This document shows positions 1 to 7,624 of a stretch of DNA of 51,080 nucleotides, one piece after another. Every line of letters starts with the position of its first letter. Positions within the stretch are counted from its first letter, which is position 1. The stretch is from an uncultured Eubacteriales bacterium (GTDB taxonomy: Bacteria; Bacillota; Clostridia; Oscillospirales; Oscillospiraceae). Below the pieces are notes generated by a model that saw nothing but the letters and a program-made list of their open reading frames with translations, ran no database searches and was not told the DNA's origin. Location of the stretch: assembly GCA_900316205.1 (NCBI GenBank), contig ONBX01000014.1:1-51080 (forward strand). Direction: 5' to 3'. The position numbers and the translations under genes are program-made.

Positions 1-576
1 GTCCTGGCCTCCGGCGAGGATGTCAACGTCTTCGTCTTCAACACCGAGGTGTACTCCAACACCGGCGGACAGGCCTCCAAGGCCTCCAACATCGGCCAGG
101 TGGCGCAGTTCGCCGCGGCCGGCAAGGAGCTGAAGAGCAAGTCCCTGGCTGAGATGGCCATGACCTACGGCTACGTCTATGTTGCCCAGATCGCTATGGG
201 CGGCAACAAGGCCAAGGCTCTCAAGGCCATCGTGGAGGCCGAGGCGCACAAGGGCCCGTCCCTCATCATTGCCTACGCTCCCTGCGAGATGCACAGCATC
301 AAGGGCGGCATGACCAACTGCCAGAAGGAAATGAACAAGGCTGTGGATTGCGGCTACTGGAACCTGTTCCGCTTCAATCCCGATGCCGAGAAGCCCTTCA
401 CCCTGGACAGCAAGGAGCCTGCCGGCGGCTACCAGGAGTTCCTGATGAACGAGGCCCGCTACAGCCGTCTGACCCGCGAGTTCCCCGAGCGCGCCGACCG
501 TCTGTTCAAGGCCAACGAGGACAACGCCAAGGCCCGCTACGAGCACCTGATGAAGCTGAAGGCCCTCTACGAGTAA
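1..576 (+). CDS. nifJ: Pyruvate:ferredoxin (flavodoxin) oxidoreductase, C-terminal part
   Basis: The reading frame is open from the first base and ends with TAA at 574-576, so only about the last 191 residues are present. NTEVYSNTGGQASKA and the following text match the thiamine-diphosphate-binding C-terminal domain of single-chain PFOR. This family oxidatively decarboxylates pyruvate with CoA to acetyl-CoA, CO2 and reduced ferredoxin in the cytoplasm of anaerobes. The cluster-binding domains would lie upstream of the window. A strong hairpin follows 70 bp after the stop. Family assignment is confident; the symbol is the usual one for the fused single-chain form. Confidence 0.93.
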   Translation, partial: VLASGEDVNVFVFNTEVYSNTGGQASKASNIGQVAQFAAAGKELKSKSLAEMAMTYGYVYVAQIAMGGNKAKALKAIVEAEAHKGPSLIIAYAPCEMHSIKGGMTNCQKEMNKAVDCGYWNLFRFNPDAEKPFTLDSKEPAGGYQEFLMNEARYSRLTREFPERADRLFKANEDNAKARYEHLMKLKALYE

Positions 577-587
577 TACCCCTTCCG

Positions 588-830
588 TCACAGCCTTCGG
601 CTGAGACACCTCCCCCAAAGGGGGAGGCAAGACACAAAACCTGCAAGCCCACCGGGAAACCGGTGGGCTTGTTCTGCCCCAAAAGCTGAAGATTGGTGAA
701 CCTGAGCTGCGAAGAGAAAGAAAAGCCTGTACCGCGCACAAAGCCTTCCCCTGGAGGGGAAGGTGCCCCAGTGCGCACACTGGGGCGGATGAGGCGGCGC
801 GTGAGAAGGAAGACAGCGCAACACGGTTTC
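588..830. repeat. Intergenic REP-like palindromes
   Basis: This stretch holds no gene. It has a CCTCCCCCAAAGGGGGAGG palindrome near 610-628, another made of CCTTCCCC/GGGGAAGG near 744-763, and GCCCCAGTG/CACTGGGG arms near 763-784. Variants of the same motifs recur between many other genes in the window. The small ORFs across it are products of the repeats and have no ribosome binding sites. Confidence 0.7.
644..675 (+). terminator. Intrinsic terminator after PFOR
   Basis: A perfect 12-bp stem (644-655 with 660-671) is closed by a GAAA tetraloop and followed by TTCT. The T tract is short, but the stem is G+C-rich and sits just after the PFOR stop codon. Confidence 0.7.
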
Positions 831-856
831 GCTCTCCGCTCTGGCAATTTTTGGTC

Positions 857-884
857 TTGTTCTTTTTTAATTTTGGTATATAAT
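857..884 (+). promoter_or_regulatory. Candidate sigma-A promoter for the 916-1832 gene pair
   Basis: TTGTTC (857-862) and TATAAT (879-884) are separated by 16 bp in a locally AT-rich patch, and the next gene starts 32 bp downstream. Confidence 0.6.
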
Positions 885-915
885 ATATGTCCATTCCATT
901 TGAGGAGGCGAGCGC

Positions 916-1326
916 ATGCAAATCGAACTGACCGAAAAGGAATTCCGGCGGCTGCTGGACCTGGTCTATGTGGGCAACTGGATCCTGAACTCCGCCCGTG
1001 GCGACGACCGCTTTGAGGACTATGACCTTCTGCAGGAGAAGCTGTTCGCCCTCTCCGGCAGCGTGGGCATGCCCTCTCTGGTGCAGCGCTGGCACGGCCA
1101 CATCTTCCCCTCCAAGGCCTATGAGGAGGGCGGCATCCACGAGGCCATCGCCGATTACGAGGACGCCGTGTTCTTCGACATTCTGGCCGAGGAGCTGGCC
1201 CGCCGGGATCTGGGCCTGGAGGATCACGAACCGGAGGACTATACCGAGCTCACCGCCCGCATGGACGAATATCTGGACGAGTTTGACCGCAGCGGTCTCA
1301 GCGCCGTCCACATGGATTTGGAGTAA
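916..1326 (+). CDS. Hypothetical acidic protein, 136 aa
   Basis: I do not recognise this protein. It starts at ATG 916 behind GGAGG (903-907). It is acidic, has no signal peptide or membrane segment, and looks mainly helical. Its stop lies 2 nt before greA, and the greA ribosome binding site overlaps its last codons, so the two are probably co-transcribed and translationally coupled. A role near transcription elongation is only suggested by the neighbour. Confidence 0.8.
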   Translation: MQIELTEKEFRRLLDLVYVGNWILNSARGDDRFEDYDLLQEKLFALSGSVGMPSLVQRWHGHIFPSKAYEEGGIHEAIADYEDAVFFDILAEELARRDLGLEDHEPEDYTELTARMDEYLDEFDRSGLSAVHMDLE

Positions 1327-1328
1327 TC

Positions 1329-1832
1329 ATGCACGACGAATTGACAAAAGAAGACCTGCGCAAAATGCAGGAGGAGCTGGATTACCGCCGCCTCACCCTG
1401 ATGCCGGAGCTGATCGAAGAGGTCAAGCGCACCCGGGCTTTCGGCGATCTCAGCGAGAATTTTGAATACAAGGCCGCCAAGCAGGCCCAGAACAAGAACC
1501 GCAGCCGCATCCGCTATCTGGAGGGCATGATCAAAACTGCCCGGGTCTTTGAGGACCGGTCCGGCGCGGACAGCGTGGGCCTTTTCGATAAGGTGGAGAT
1601 CTACATGCCCGAGGATGACGAGATCGACGTGATCCAGGTGGTCACCACCGTGCGCTGTGATCCCCGGAAGGGCCTGATCAGCAAGGAAAGCCCCTTCGGC
1701 AAGACGGTGCTTGGCAAAAAGGTGGGGGACCGCTTCACCGTTCAGGTCAGCGATACTTACAGCTATGAGGCGGTGATCCGCTCCATCGAAAAATGCGAGG
1801 ACGACGGCAGCGCCCCGCTGCTGGAGTTTTGA
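1329..1832 (+). CDS. greA: GreA-family transcription elongation factor
   Basis: The 167-residue protein has the GreA layout: an N-terminal antiparallel coiled coil (about 1-75) with the family motif FGDLSENFEYKAAK near residue 37, then a C-terminal FKBP-like domain ending SYEAVIRSIEKCE. Gre factors enter the RNA polymerase secondary channel and stimulate transcript cleavage in backtracked complexes. The acidic tip residues D and E lie in GDLSEN. The length is normal. It could be a GreA/GreB-type paralogue rather than the main copy. Confidence 0.93.
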   Translation: MHDELTKEDLRKMQEELDYRRLTLMPELIEEVKRTRAFGDLSENFEYKAAKQAQNKNRSRIRYLEGMIKTARVFEDRSGADSVGLFDKVEIYMPEDDEIDVIQVVTTVRCDPRKGLISKESPFGKTVLGKKVGDRFTVQVSDTYSYEAVIRSIEKCEDDGSAPLLEF

Positions 1833-1845
1833 ACCTGTACCCCTT

Positions 1846-1960
1846 CAGTCCCTCTCGCTTCGCTCGCGTGACAGCTCCCCCAAAGGGGGCGCCGGTCTTG
1901 CCTCCCCCTCCGGGGGAGGTGGCACGTCAAGCGAAGCGCTGACGTGACGGAAGGGGTTCT
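1846..1960. repeat. REP-like palindromic repeat cluster
   Basis: The cluster includes CTCGCTTCGCTCGCGTGACAG, CTCCCCCAAAGGGGG and CCTCCCCCTCCGGGGGAGG, followed by CGCTTCGCT/GACGTG-type arms. It lies between the greA stop and the rpsF promoter. The same building blocks recur near 600, 24,100 and 33,900. Confidence 0.65.
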
Positions 1961-1978
1961 TCTTTTGCAAAAAAATCC

Positions 1979-2006
1979 TTGACAATTCCCGAAAACCCGC
2001 TATAAT
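1979..2006 (+). promoter_or_regulatory. Strong promoter of the rpsF-ssb-rpsR operon
   Basis: A consensus TTGACA (1979-1984) is separated by 16 bp from TATAAT (2001-2006). It precedes a leader of about 235 nt before rpsF. Confidence 0.85.
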
Positions 2007-2012
2007 AATATG

Positions 2013-2248
2013 GCCTGCGCAAGCGGGTAGGTACGATCCAAGCACGAAACCATTTCCGTCTTTCCTGTCAAAACTGCACCATGCTGCGTTATCGCCCTTG
2101 CACATATATCTCCATTATGCGCTGCGGGCTCTGCCTTGCCTGGCACAGTTTTGCCAAGGAAATCCACGAAAGCGTTTCGTCCCTGAATCGTACATATCCT
2201 TGCTCCCGCCTGAGAGCGGGGGCCAATAGACCAGAAGGAGGTGCAACC
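2013..2248 (+). promoter_or_regulatory. Long rpsF leader, candidate S6:S18 autoregulatory RNA
   Basis: About 235 nt separate the promoter from the rpsF start. No convincing separate gene lies here, although the rpsF frame stays open upstream to 2081. A small hairpin CCCGC/GCGGG sits at about 2204-2219, close to the ribosome binding site AAGGAGGTG (2235-2243). S6:S18 leader RNAs are known in front of rpsF in many bacteria. I did not fold this one, so its class is inferred from position and length. Confidence 0.45.
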
Positions 2249-2545
2249 ATGGCAAAAGCAAGCGAAAAGTACGAAGTCATGTACATCATCAACCCCAATT
2301 TCTCCGAGGAGGAGACCGCGGCGGTTGTTGAGAAGTTCAAGGCACTTGTTGAAGCAAATGGTACTCTGGATGAGTTGGAGGAAATGGGCAAGCGGAAGCT
2401 GGCCTATGAGATCAACTACATTTCCGAGGGCTACTATGTGCTGATGAAGTTCCAGAGCGGTCCTGAGTTCCCCGCTGAGCTGGACCGTATCCTCGGTATC
2501 ACCGATGGCATCCTGCGTCGCCTGATCACCCTGCGCGCTGAGTAA
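2249..2545 (+). CDS. rpsF: 30S ribosomal protein S6
   Basis: The 98-residue S6 begins at ATG 2249 after an ideal AAGGAGGTG with a 5-nt gap. The open frame upstream is leader. The text KYEVMYIINPN, the central KRKLAYEI and the C-terminal DGILRRLITLR are typical of S6, which binds 16S rRNA with S18 in the platform of the small subunit. It is followed after 11 nt by ssb and then rpsR, the common bacterial order. Confidence 0.95.
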   Translation: MAKASEKYEVMYIINPNFSEEETAAVVEKFKALVEANGTLDELEEMGKRKLAYEINYISEGYYVLMKFQSGPEFPAELDRILGITDGILRRLITLRAE

Positions 2546-2556
2546 GGAGAGGCACT

Positions 2557-3033
2557 ATGCTGAACCACATTGTCATCATGGGCCGTCTGACCCGGGACCC
2601 GGAACTCCGGTATACCCAGTCTCAGACCCCGGTCGTGTCTTTCTCCGTTGCCGTTGACCGCGATTTCAGCGGCCGGGACGGCGGCGAGAAGCAGACCGAT
2701 TTCATCGATTGTGTTGCCTGGCGCAGCACCGCCGAGTTTGTAAGCAAGTATTTCCGCAAGGGCAGCATGGTGGTCGTCTCCGGCCGCCTGCAGATCCGTG
2801 ATTGGCAGGACCGCGACGGCAACAAGCGCCGCAGCGCCGAGATCGTGGCGGACAACGTTTACTTCGGTGAGAGCCGCCGTCGGGAGGACGACAATCGTGA
2901 CAGCTACGGCGCAGGCAACTACGCCGGCAGCAGCTACGGCGGAAACAGCTACGACAACAATCGCGGCGCTTCCGCACCCGCTCGTTCCGGTTTTGAGGAA
3001 CTGAGCGATGACGACGGCGAACTGCCGTTCTGA
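2557..3033 (+). CDS. ssb: Single-stranded DNA-binding protein
   Basis: This 158-residue SSB starts MLNHIVIMGRLTRDPELRYT and has an OB fold over about residues 1-105. A Gly/Asn/Tyr/Ser-rich linker (about 113-140) follows, and then the acidic tail ending DDDGELPF that recruits partner proteins. SSB coats single-stranded DNA during replication and repair. It lies between rpsF and rpsR as in most Firmicutes and shares their promoter. Its ribosome binding site AAGGAGAGG is just after the rpsF stop. Confidence 0.96.
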   Translation: MLNHIVIMGRLTRDPELRYTQSQTPVVSFSVAVDRDFSGRDGGEKQTDFIDCVAWRSTAEFVSKYFRKGSMVVVSGRLQIRDWQDRDGNKRRSAEIVADNVYFGESRRREDDNRDSYGAGNYAGSSYGGNSYDNNRGASAPARSGFEELSDDDGELPF

Positions 3034-3124
3034 TTTTGGAGGCAGCGTGAACCCCGGACGCGCTCGGCGTCTGGCTCCCTCTGCCCGTCACCATGACATG
3101 ATACTATGATAGGAGGATACCGCT

Positions 3125-3336
3125 TTGGCTTTCGATAAGAACAACCCCAAGAACCGCAAGCGCAGAAAAGTTTGCCAGTTCTGCGTGGACAAGGCGACTT
3201 ATATTGATTCCTGTCCGAGCGCGGCAAGATCCTGCCTCGCCGCACCACCGGTACCTGCGCCATGCATCAGCGCGAGCTGACCGAGGCGATCAAGCGCTCC
3301 CGCCAGATCGCTCTCCTGCCTTACGTGCTGGATTAA
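3125..3336 (+). pseudogene. rpsR: 30S ribosomal protein S18 gene with a 28-nt internal deletion
   Basis: The start TTG 3125 follows AGGAGG (3111-3116). The N-terminal part encodes LAFDKNNPKNRKRRKVCQFC and continues to YID at 3208. From 3211, in another frame, the sequence encodes [20 protein letters not shown] and on to LLPYVLD with TAA at 3334-3336. The family segment equivalent to YKDVNKLRRY is missing: two bases (3209-3210) stand where 30 are expected. Restoring 28 nt gives an ordinary 79-residue S18. As written, frame 1 stops at 3278-3280 after 51 residues. S18 is normally essential, so this is either an assembly error or evidence of another rpsR copy elsewhere. Confidence 0.85.
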
Positions 3337-4377
3337 TTCGTACCAATCGTACAAGCTTAACGCTCCCTTGGAAATCCCAAGGGAGCGTTTTTGCGTTGTA
3401 TCATGCCGCCTGACTGCCATTCTGAGCGAAGGGAGAGATCCGGCCTCCTGCTCTGCCGTCGGCTCCCCGACAGGGACCCCGGCCTTTTCCAGCGCCGCCA
3501 GCACCCGGTCATAGGTCCCGGCGGATAACTGAACGTTCATTGCCAGGTCCAGCATCGGCGCGGCGCTGTAATTGCAGACGTCGTCGTAGAAAATGATGTA
3601 GTCCCCAAAATAACTGTGGGAGGGAGAATTGGTGTTCAAGGCCTCTCCCGCCTGGAAATTCAGGGAAATTCCGGGCCCCTGACGGCTGTCCCTGTCCACC
3701 AGTGCGTCCGGAAAGCTCTTGGTCAGCGCATTCCGGCAAAGCCAGAGCAGCTCTGCCGACTCACGCCCTATGGTAACGGTCTTCCCGTTCAGCTTCACCA
3801 CGCAGCGAAGGCCCTCCACGGTCTCGATCCGGATGGACGGCAGCAGGCGATCCTGCTTGACATCTGTCTTGCCGTGCGGCCCAGAAAAGACAGCCCAGAA
3901 ATGATTCCCGCCCGGGGCCAGCAGGAATAGCTCTGCAGCTTCCTCCGTCATCGGGACAAAGCCTGGGGTTGTCCAGGAGTCGGGCGGCTGGGCCTCCTGA
4001 CCGAGGTATCGCGCCGTGAGCTCCCGCTCCGTCACAAGGCCGGCATCATAATCGGCGGAGAAATCCCCGGTGACGGTCACCGGCAATGTCTCGTCTGTGG
4101 GGTTTACGATGCAGAGATAGCAGAGGAAGCGCACCTGCTCTTCCCCTTCCTCTTCCGGCCCGAGGAAAGGGGTCGCCTGGATCTTGAAGTCGGAAAAGAA
4201 GGACTCCTCTTTCTCCAGGTAGGGTGCGGATGCGGGTTTTTCCGTCCGGCTGCCGTGCGCCTCCGCAGGCTGTGTGCTGCCTCTCGGTGCAAGCCAGAGG
4301 CCCAGCGCCAGCGCCACAAGCCCCAGCGCCGGCAGCAGAGAGAGCCAGGGGCGTCTTTTCCCGCTTTCTTTTTTCAT
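3199..4377 (-). CDS. Membrane-anchored hypothetical protein, convergent with rpsR
   Basis: I do not recognise this protein. ATG 4377 is preferred over the GTG nine bases upstream because the GGAGG at about 4386-4390 is then correctly spaced. A Lys/Arg-rich N-terminus and one hydrophobic segment (about residues 10-30, [20 protein letters not shown]) suggest a signal anchor, with the rest extracytoplasmic. There are no Cys-based lipobox or catalytic motifs. The last roughly 70 residues are read through the rpsR terminator and into antisense rpsR, where the stop lies. The natural C-terminus is therefore doubtful and may be affected by an indel. Expression looks independent of the ribosomal operon. 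Confidence 0.65.
   Translation of the reverse strand: MKKESGKRRPWLSLLPALGLVALALGLWLAPRGSTQPAEAHGSRTEKPASAPYLEKEESFFSDFKIQATPFLGPEEEGEEQVRFLCYLCIVNPTDETLPVTVTGDFSADYDAGLVTERELTARYLGQEAQPPDSWTTPGFVPMTEEAAELFLLAPGGNHFWAVFSGPHGKTDVKQDRLLPSIRIETVEGLRCVVKLNGKTVTIGRESAELLWLCRNALTKSFPDALVDRDSRQGPGISLNFQAGEALNTNSPSHSYFGDYIIFYDDVCNYSAAPMLDLAMNVQLSAGTYDRVLAALEKAGVPVGEPTAEQEAGSLPSLRMAVRRHDTTQKRSLGISKGALSLYDWYELIQHVRQESDLAGALDRLGQLALMHGAGTGGAARQDLAALGQESI
3359..3392 (+). terminator. Intrinsic terminator of the rpsF-ssb-rpsR operon
   Basis: The stem CGCTCCCTTGG/CCAAGGGAGCG (3361-3371 with 3377-3387) has a 5-nt loop and is followed by TTTTT (3388-3392). It lies 22 bp after the rpsR stop. The convergent minus-strand frame passes through it. 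Confidence 0.9.
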
Positions 4378-4440
4378 GGGCAGCACCTCCCGTTCTGCTT
4401 ATATAACGTTTGAAGGGGGCAAAAGGTTTCAGATTATGCG

Positions 4441-4735
4441 AAAAAAGGGAAGACCTGCGCACTTGCCTCTCCCCGCGTCGGGGGAATTGCAGCGCCGACT
4501 TGCCTCTCCCCGCGCAGGGGGAAAAGCGCCATCGCGCTGCCGGGGGCAGAAGAAGCGATGGTGCTTTTTCCGCAGCGGTCGGAAAACACGAGGATCAGCG
4601 TAAGCCCGATGTGTTTTCCGGGCACCGCAAGGTGGAGGAGGTCCGAGTGTTCCCCTCTCAGGCGCTGCTGCGCCAGCTCTCCCCACGCTGCCGCGCGGGG
4701 CGAGCCAAGCGGCTGTGCGTTTTCCGTGCAGATCC
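4441..4735. repeat. Intergenic repeats between two minus-strand genes
   Basis: There is no credible gene here. CTTGCCTCTCCCCGCG occurs twice (4463-4478 and 4499-4514), each time followed by a G run. The remaining sequence has short palindromes around GGAAAACAC/GTGTTTTCC (4580-4620). ORFs across it lack ribosome binding sites. Confidence 0.5.
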
Positions 4736-4744
4736 TCATAATCG

Positions 4745-4781
4745 AAAAAACCTTTAGCCTGTTTCCAGACTAAAGGTTTTT
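4745..4781 (-). terminator. Terminator of the metK operon
   Basis: The 12-bp stem AAAAACCTTTAG (4746-4757) pairs with CTAAAGGTTTTT (4770-4781). It ends in a T tract on both strands. It lies just downstream of the inositol-monophosphatase-family gene on the minus strand. Confidence 0.85.
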
Positions 4782-4877
4782 GCGCGTTCTGTCAAGAATC
4801 ACGGGGGATTCTTAAGACTTCTTCATCTTCCCATGACGGTCTGCTTTCACGCCTCGGATCGTCGGGGACGCCGACCC

Positions 4878-5669
4878 CTACCGGAGCACGCTCTCCGCCA
4901 GCTTCTGCAGGGCCAGAGAGTTCTCCGGGCTTGCGGCCAGGACGGAGGACTTGCCCCCATCCCAGGCGACGGGGCTGCCGTCGATCCTGGTGACGATGCC
5001 GCCCGCCTCGGAGACGATGAGTGCGCCCGCGGCGTAGTCCCAGAGGGAGAGGCTCAGCTCGAAGTAAGCGCCCGCCCGGCCGGCGGCCACGGTGCAGAGG
5101 TCCAGGGACGCGGTGCCCTGTCGGCGAATGTCCAGCCCCGTGCGGTAGGCCAGCTCCGCGAGAGCAAAGCTGGGCTTGGTGAGGGCGGTGTTGTAGGGCG
5201 CGGAGCCGAAGCAGATGAGGGTATCCTCCAGAGGCATGGTCTCTACCTGGAGCCGCCGGCCGTTGAGATAGGCCCCCTCGCCCCGGACGGCGGTGAACAT
5301 CTCGTCCACATAGGGGTTGTAGACCGCGGCGGCCTCCAGCACCCCGCGGCAGGTGTAGGCCACGGAGATGGCGCTGTGGTTCAGGTGGTGGACAAAGTTC
5401 ATGGTGCCGTCGATGGGATCGATGATGAAGAGCTGCTCCGCCATCAGATCGTCCTGCCGGTCGTTCTCCTCGCAGAAGAATTTGGCCTCCGGCAGGGCTT
5501 CGCTGAGCCTCCGGATCAGCAGTTCCTGGACCTGCCCGTCATAGACGGTGACCAGGTCCCGCCGGTCGGTCTTGTCCCGGGCGGCGATCTCCTTGGAGGC
5601 GCCCAGCATGATCTCCGCCGCTTCCCGCTGGGCCAGCTGGATGGCGGCGCAGACTTCCCGGGGACTCAT
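4878..5669 (-). CDS. suhB: Inositol monophosphatase family protein
   Basis: The 263-residue protein carries the family metal-binding motifs: EEN near residue 68, DPIDGTMNF near 84 and [15 protein letters not shown] near 208. Members hydrolyse inositol-1-phosphate or related phosphate monoesters using Mg2+, and some act in rRNA transcription antitermination. The start codon overlaps the metK stop as ATGA, so it is translated with metK under the same SAM riboswitch. A related phosphatase such as one acting on 3'-phosphoadenosine phosphate would fit a sulfur-linked operon, but that is inference. The symbol is a family name. Confidence 0.85.
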   Translation of the reverse strand: MSPREVCAAIQLAQREAAEIMLGASKEIAARDKTDRRDLVTVYDGQVQELLIRRLSEALPEAKFFCEENDRQDDLMAEQLFIIDPIDGTMNFVHHLNHSAISVAYTCRGVLEAAAVYNPYVDEMFTAVRGEGAYLNGRRLQVETMPLEDTLICFGSAPYNTALTKPSFALAELAYRTGLDIRRQGTASLDLCTVAAGRAGAYFELSLSLWDYAAGALIVSEAGGIVTRIDGSPVAWDGGKSSVLAASPENSLALQKLAESVLR

Positions 5670-6826
5670 GCCCGCAGGCTCTCCACAGCCTGCTTGAGGG
5701 CATCGGCCCGGTCGGTGTCCTCCCAGTGGACGCCCAGGTCCTCCCGGCCCATGTGGCCGTAGGCGGCCAGCTGCCGGTAGATGGGACGGCGCAGGTCCAG
5801 ATCCCGGATGATGGCGGCAGGGCGGAAGTCAAAGACCTGCTCTACGGCCTTGGCCAGGAGATCGTCCTCCACAGTACCGGTGCCGAAGGTCTCCACCAGG
5901 ATGCTCACAGGCTGGGCCACGCCGATGGCGTAGGCCAGCTGGATCTGGCAGCGGCGGGCGAGACCCGCGGCCACCACGTTCTTCGCGGCCCAGCGGGCGG
6001 CGTAGGCGGCGGAGCGGTCCACCTTGGTGGGGTCCTTGCCGGAGAAGGCACCGCCGCCGTGGGGGGCGCTGCCGCCGTAGGTGTCCACAATGATCTTGCG
6101 GCCGGTGAGGCCGGAATCGCCCTGGGGGCCGCCGATGACGAAGCGGCCGGTGGGGTTGGTGAAGATCTTGGTGTTCTCGTCCAGAAGCTCTGCGGGCACG
6201 GTGGGCTTGATGACAAGCTCGATCAGGTCCTTCCGGATCTGCTCGGGCGTGGCCTCGGGGGCGTGCTGGGTGGAGATGACGATGGTGTCGATGCGCACCA
6301 CATTGCGGTTTTCGTCGTACTCCACGGTGACCTGGGTCTTGCCGTCGGGCCGCAGATAGTTCACCGCGCCCTCCTTGCGGATCTGGGCGAGGCGCTTGGC
6401 CAGCTTGTGGCTGAGAGAGATGGCCATGGGCATCTTCTCGGGGGTCTCGTCGCAGGCGTAGCCGAACATCATGCCCTGGTCGCCGGCGCCGCCAACTTCA
6501 TCGTTGGTGCCCAGGGCGATGTCGGCAGACTGCTCGTCGATGCTGGTGATGACGCCGCAGGTGTCGCAGTCAAAGCCGTACTTGGCCCGGTCATAGCCGA
6601 TGTCCCGCACCACGTCCCGGACGATTTTGGGGATGTCCACATAGCACTCGGTGCTGATCTCGCCCATCACGTGGACAAGGCCGGTGGCCACGGTGGTCTC
6701 GCAGGCCACGCGGCCGTTGGGGTCGTTTGCCAGGATCGCGTCCAGCACCGCGTCGGAGATCTGGTCGCAGATCTTATCGGGATGCCCCTCGGTGACGGAT
6801 TCGGAAGTAAAGAAATAGTGGCTCAT
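5666..6826 (-). CDS. metK: S-adenosylmethionine synthetase
   Basis: This full-length 386-residue MetK starts at ATG 6826 after AAAGGAGATATAAT. It begins with [20 protein letters not shown] and contains the flexible-loop region and the [19 protein letters not shown] signature near residue 255. It makes SAM from methionine and ATP in the cytoplasm as a tetramer. It is the first gene after a SAM-I riboswitch, which is expected to shut transcription down when SAM is plentiful, and it is coupled to the following phosphatase gene. Confidence 0.97.
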   Translation of the reverse strand: MSHYFFTSESVTEGHPDKICDQISDAVLDAILANDPNGRVACETTVATGLVHVMGEISTECYVDIPKIVRDVVRDIGYDRAKYGFDCDTCGVITSIDEQSADIALGTNDEVGGAGDQGMMFGYACDETPEKMPMAISLSHKLAKRLAQIRKEGAVNYLRPDGKTQVTVEYDENRNVVRIDTIVISTQHAPEATPEQIRKDLIELVIKPTVPAELLDENTKIFTNPTGRFVIGGPQGDSGLTGRKIIVDTYGGSAPHGGGAFSGKDPTKVDRSAAYAARWAAKNVVAAGLARRCQIQLAYAIGVAQPVSILVETFGTGTVEDDLLAKAVEQVFDFRPAAIIRDLDLRRPIYRQLAAYGHMGREDLGVHWEDTDRADALKQAVESLRA

Positions 6827-6865
6827 ATTATATCTCCTTTAAGTTTGTTTTTCGAACCGAAAAGC

Positions 6866-6905
6866 GAGAAAAAGAAAACGCGCGCTGTCCCGGACAGTGC
6901 GCGTC
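6866..6905 (-). terminator. Riboswitch-controlled terminator before metK
   Basis: A 13-bp stem (6878-6890 with 6892-6904, one G-T pair) is followed on the minus strand by a T-rich run. It lies between the SAM-I aptamer and metK, where the expression platform should be. Confidence 0.88.
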
Positions 6906-6920
6906 AAAATTGCCTTTTCA

Positions 6921-7016
6921 GCCTCATCTTTCGTCTCACCGCCGGATTTGGCACCTTAAGTCTCCTCAGGTTGCCGGGCTTCACAGGGCCGTTCCCTCCA
7001 CCGCTCTTGATAAGGT
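6921..7016 (-). promoter_or_regulatory. SAM-I (S-box) riboswitch aptamer
   Basis: On the minus strand the RNA reads CTTATCAAGAGCGGTGGAGG, then CGGCCCTGTGAAGCCCGGCA, then ACC, GGTGCCAAATCC and finally GAAAGATGAG, which closes P1 with CTTATC. These are the conserved S-box elements in the right order. SAM binding should favour the terminator just downstream and repress metK and the phosphatase gene. Confidence 0.95.
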
Positions 7017-7033
7017 GTTCAATTGTGGAAACG

Positions 7034-7061
7034 ATTATAGCAGGCTTTTGTCATTTGTCAA
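7034..7061 (-). promoter_or_regulatory. Promoter of the SAM riboswitch-metK transcript
   Basis: On the minus strand TTGACA (7061-7056) and TATAAT (7039-7034) are 16 bp apart. The aptamer begins about 18 nt after the -10 box. Confidence 0.9.
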
Positions 7062-7073
7062 GAGAAAAGACTC

Positions 7074-7253
7074 TTACTCCCGCTTTTGTTCCTCCAGATC
7101 CTGGAGAGCCAAGCGTACTGCCGCAATAACAAAAGCAGAAAAGCTGCTATCCTTCCCCCGGATCGCCTCTTCTACCTGGGCAATTACATCGTCCGGGAAG
7201 CGAATGGTTTTGTTTGTGGTACTTGGTGTTTTCGGAATCTGAAATCTGCCCAT
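7074..7253 (-). CDS. Ribbon-helix-helix DNA-binding protein, 59 aa
   Basis: The core NKTIRFPDDVIAQVEEAI followed by a helical C-terminus looks like an RHH (MetJ/Arc/CopG-type) fold, with the beta strand in KTIRF. ATG 7253 fits the AGAGGG at 7260-7265 better than the in-frame ATG at 7259. Such proteins bind operators as dimers and usually repress their own promoter, often as antitoxins. A divergent small gene starts about 100 bp away, across an array of TGCATT repeats that could be the operator. No toxin is recognisable. Confidence 0.72.
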   Translation of the reverse strand: MGRFQIPKTPSTTNKTIRFPDDVIAQVEEAIRGKDSSFSAFVIAAVRLALQDLEEQKRE

Positions 7254-7293
7254 AACCATCCCTCTTTTCTTTCATGGCATCATTGTAGCAATA

Positions 7294-7335
7294 CATTTGC
7301 ATCGCATCTGCATTGCATTTTGCATTGCAATTTGC
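7294..7335. repeat. TGCATT-type direct repeats between two divergent small genes
   Basis: Within 42 bp the motif TTGCAT/TGCATT recurs about five to six times with small variations (catttgcatcgcatctgcat, then tgcattttgcattgcaattt). It lies between the RHH gene and the 56-aa gene and overlaps the region where their promoters should be. A minus-strand TACAAT lies at 7282-7287. Clustered repeats of this kind are typical RHH operators. Confidence 0.55.
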
Positions 7336-7360
7336 TATGATGCCCACGAGGTGACCAATT

Positions 7361-7531
7361 ATGGATCTTTACAAACAATTATATCTAAGGCTTTTCAATC
7401 GCGTAACAGACGCTCTGATTCTCCTGGACCGAGAGGAAATCTCGTCCGCAAAAGAAACATTGATTCGGGCACAACAGGAGGCAGAGGAGCAGTATCTTGC
7501 AGTGGGAGATGGTGAACCTCCAGAACAATAA
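7361..7531 (+). CDS. Small hypothetical protein, 56 aa
   Basis: ATG 7361 lies 7 nt after GAGGTG (7348-7353), and TAA is at 7529-7531. The peptide begins MDLYKQLYLRLFNRVTDALI and continues with charged helix, with no membrane segment. Its start resembles the 68-aa protein at 27441 in the integrated element (both have a Y-x-R-x-F helix followed by a D-x-L helix), so it may be a remnant of a similar element. Function unknown. Confidence 0.6.
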   Translation: MDLYKQLYLRLFNRVTDALILLDREEISSAKETLIRAQQEAEEQYLAVGDGEPPEQ

Positions 7532-7624
7532 TCCGGGGTCCCCAGGGAATTTCAAAAGTGGCTCGCCAGCCCCTTTTTGTCGTTTGAATGAGGGAGGGTC
7601 CAGGGAGGGGGAAAGGCGTTGACG

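Noticed and set aside
5726-7129. 467-aa plus-strand frame over metK and its riboswitch
   Set aside because: It is antisense to metK and would read through the aptamer and terminator. No ribosome binding site.
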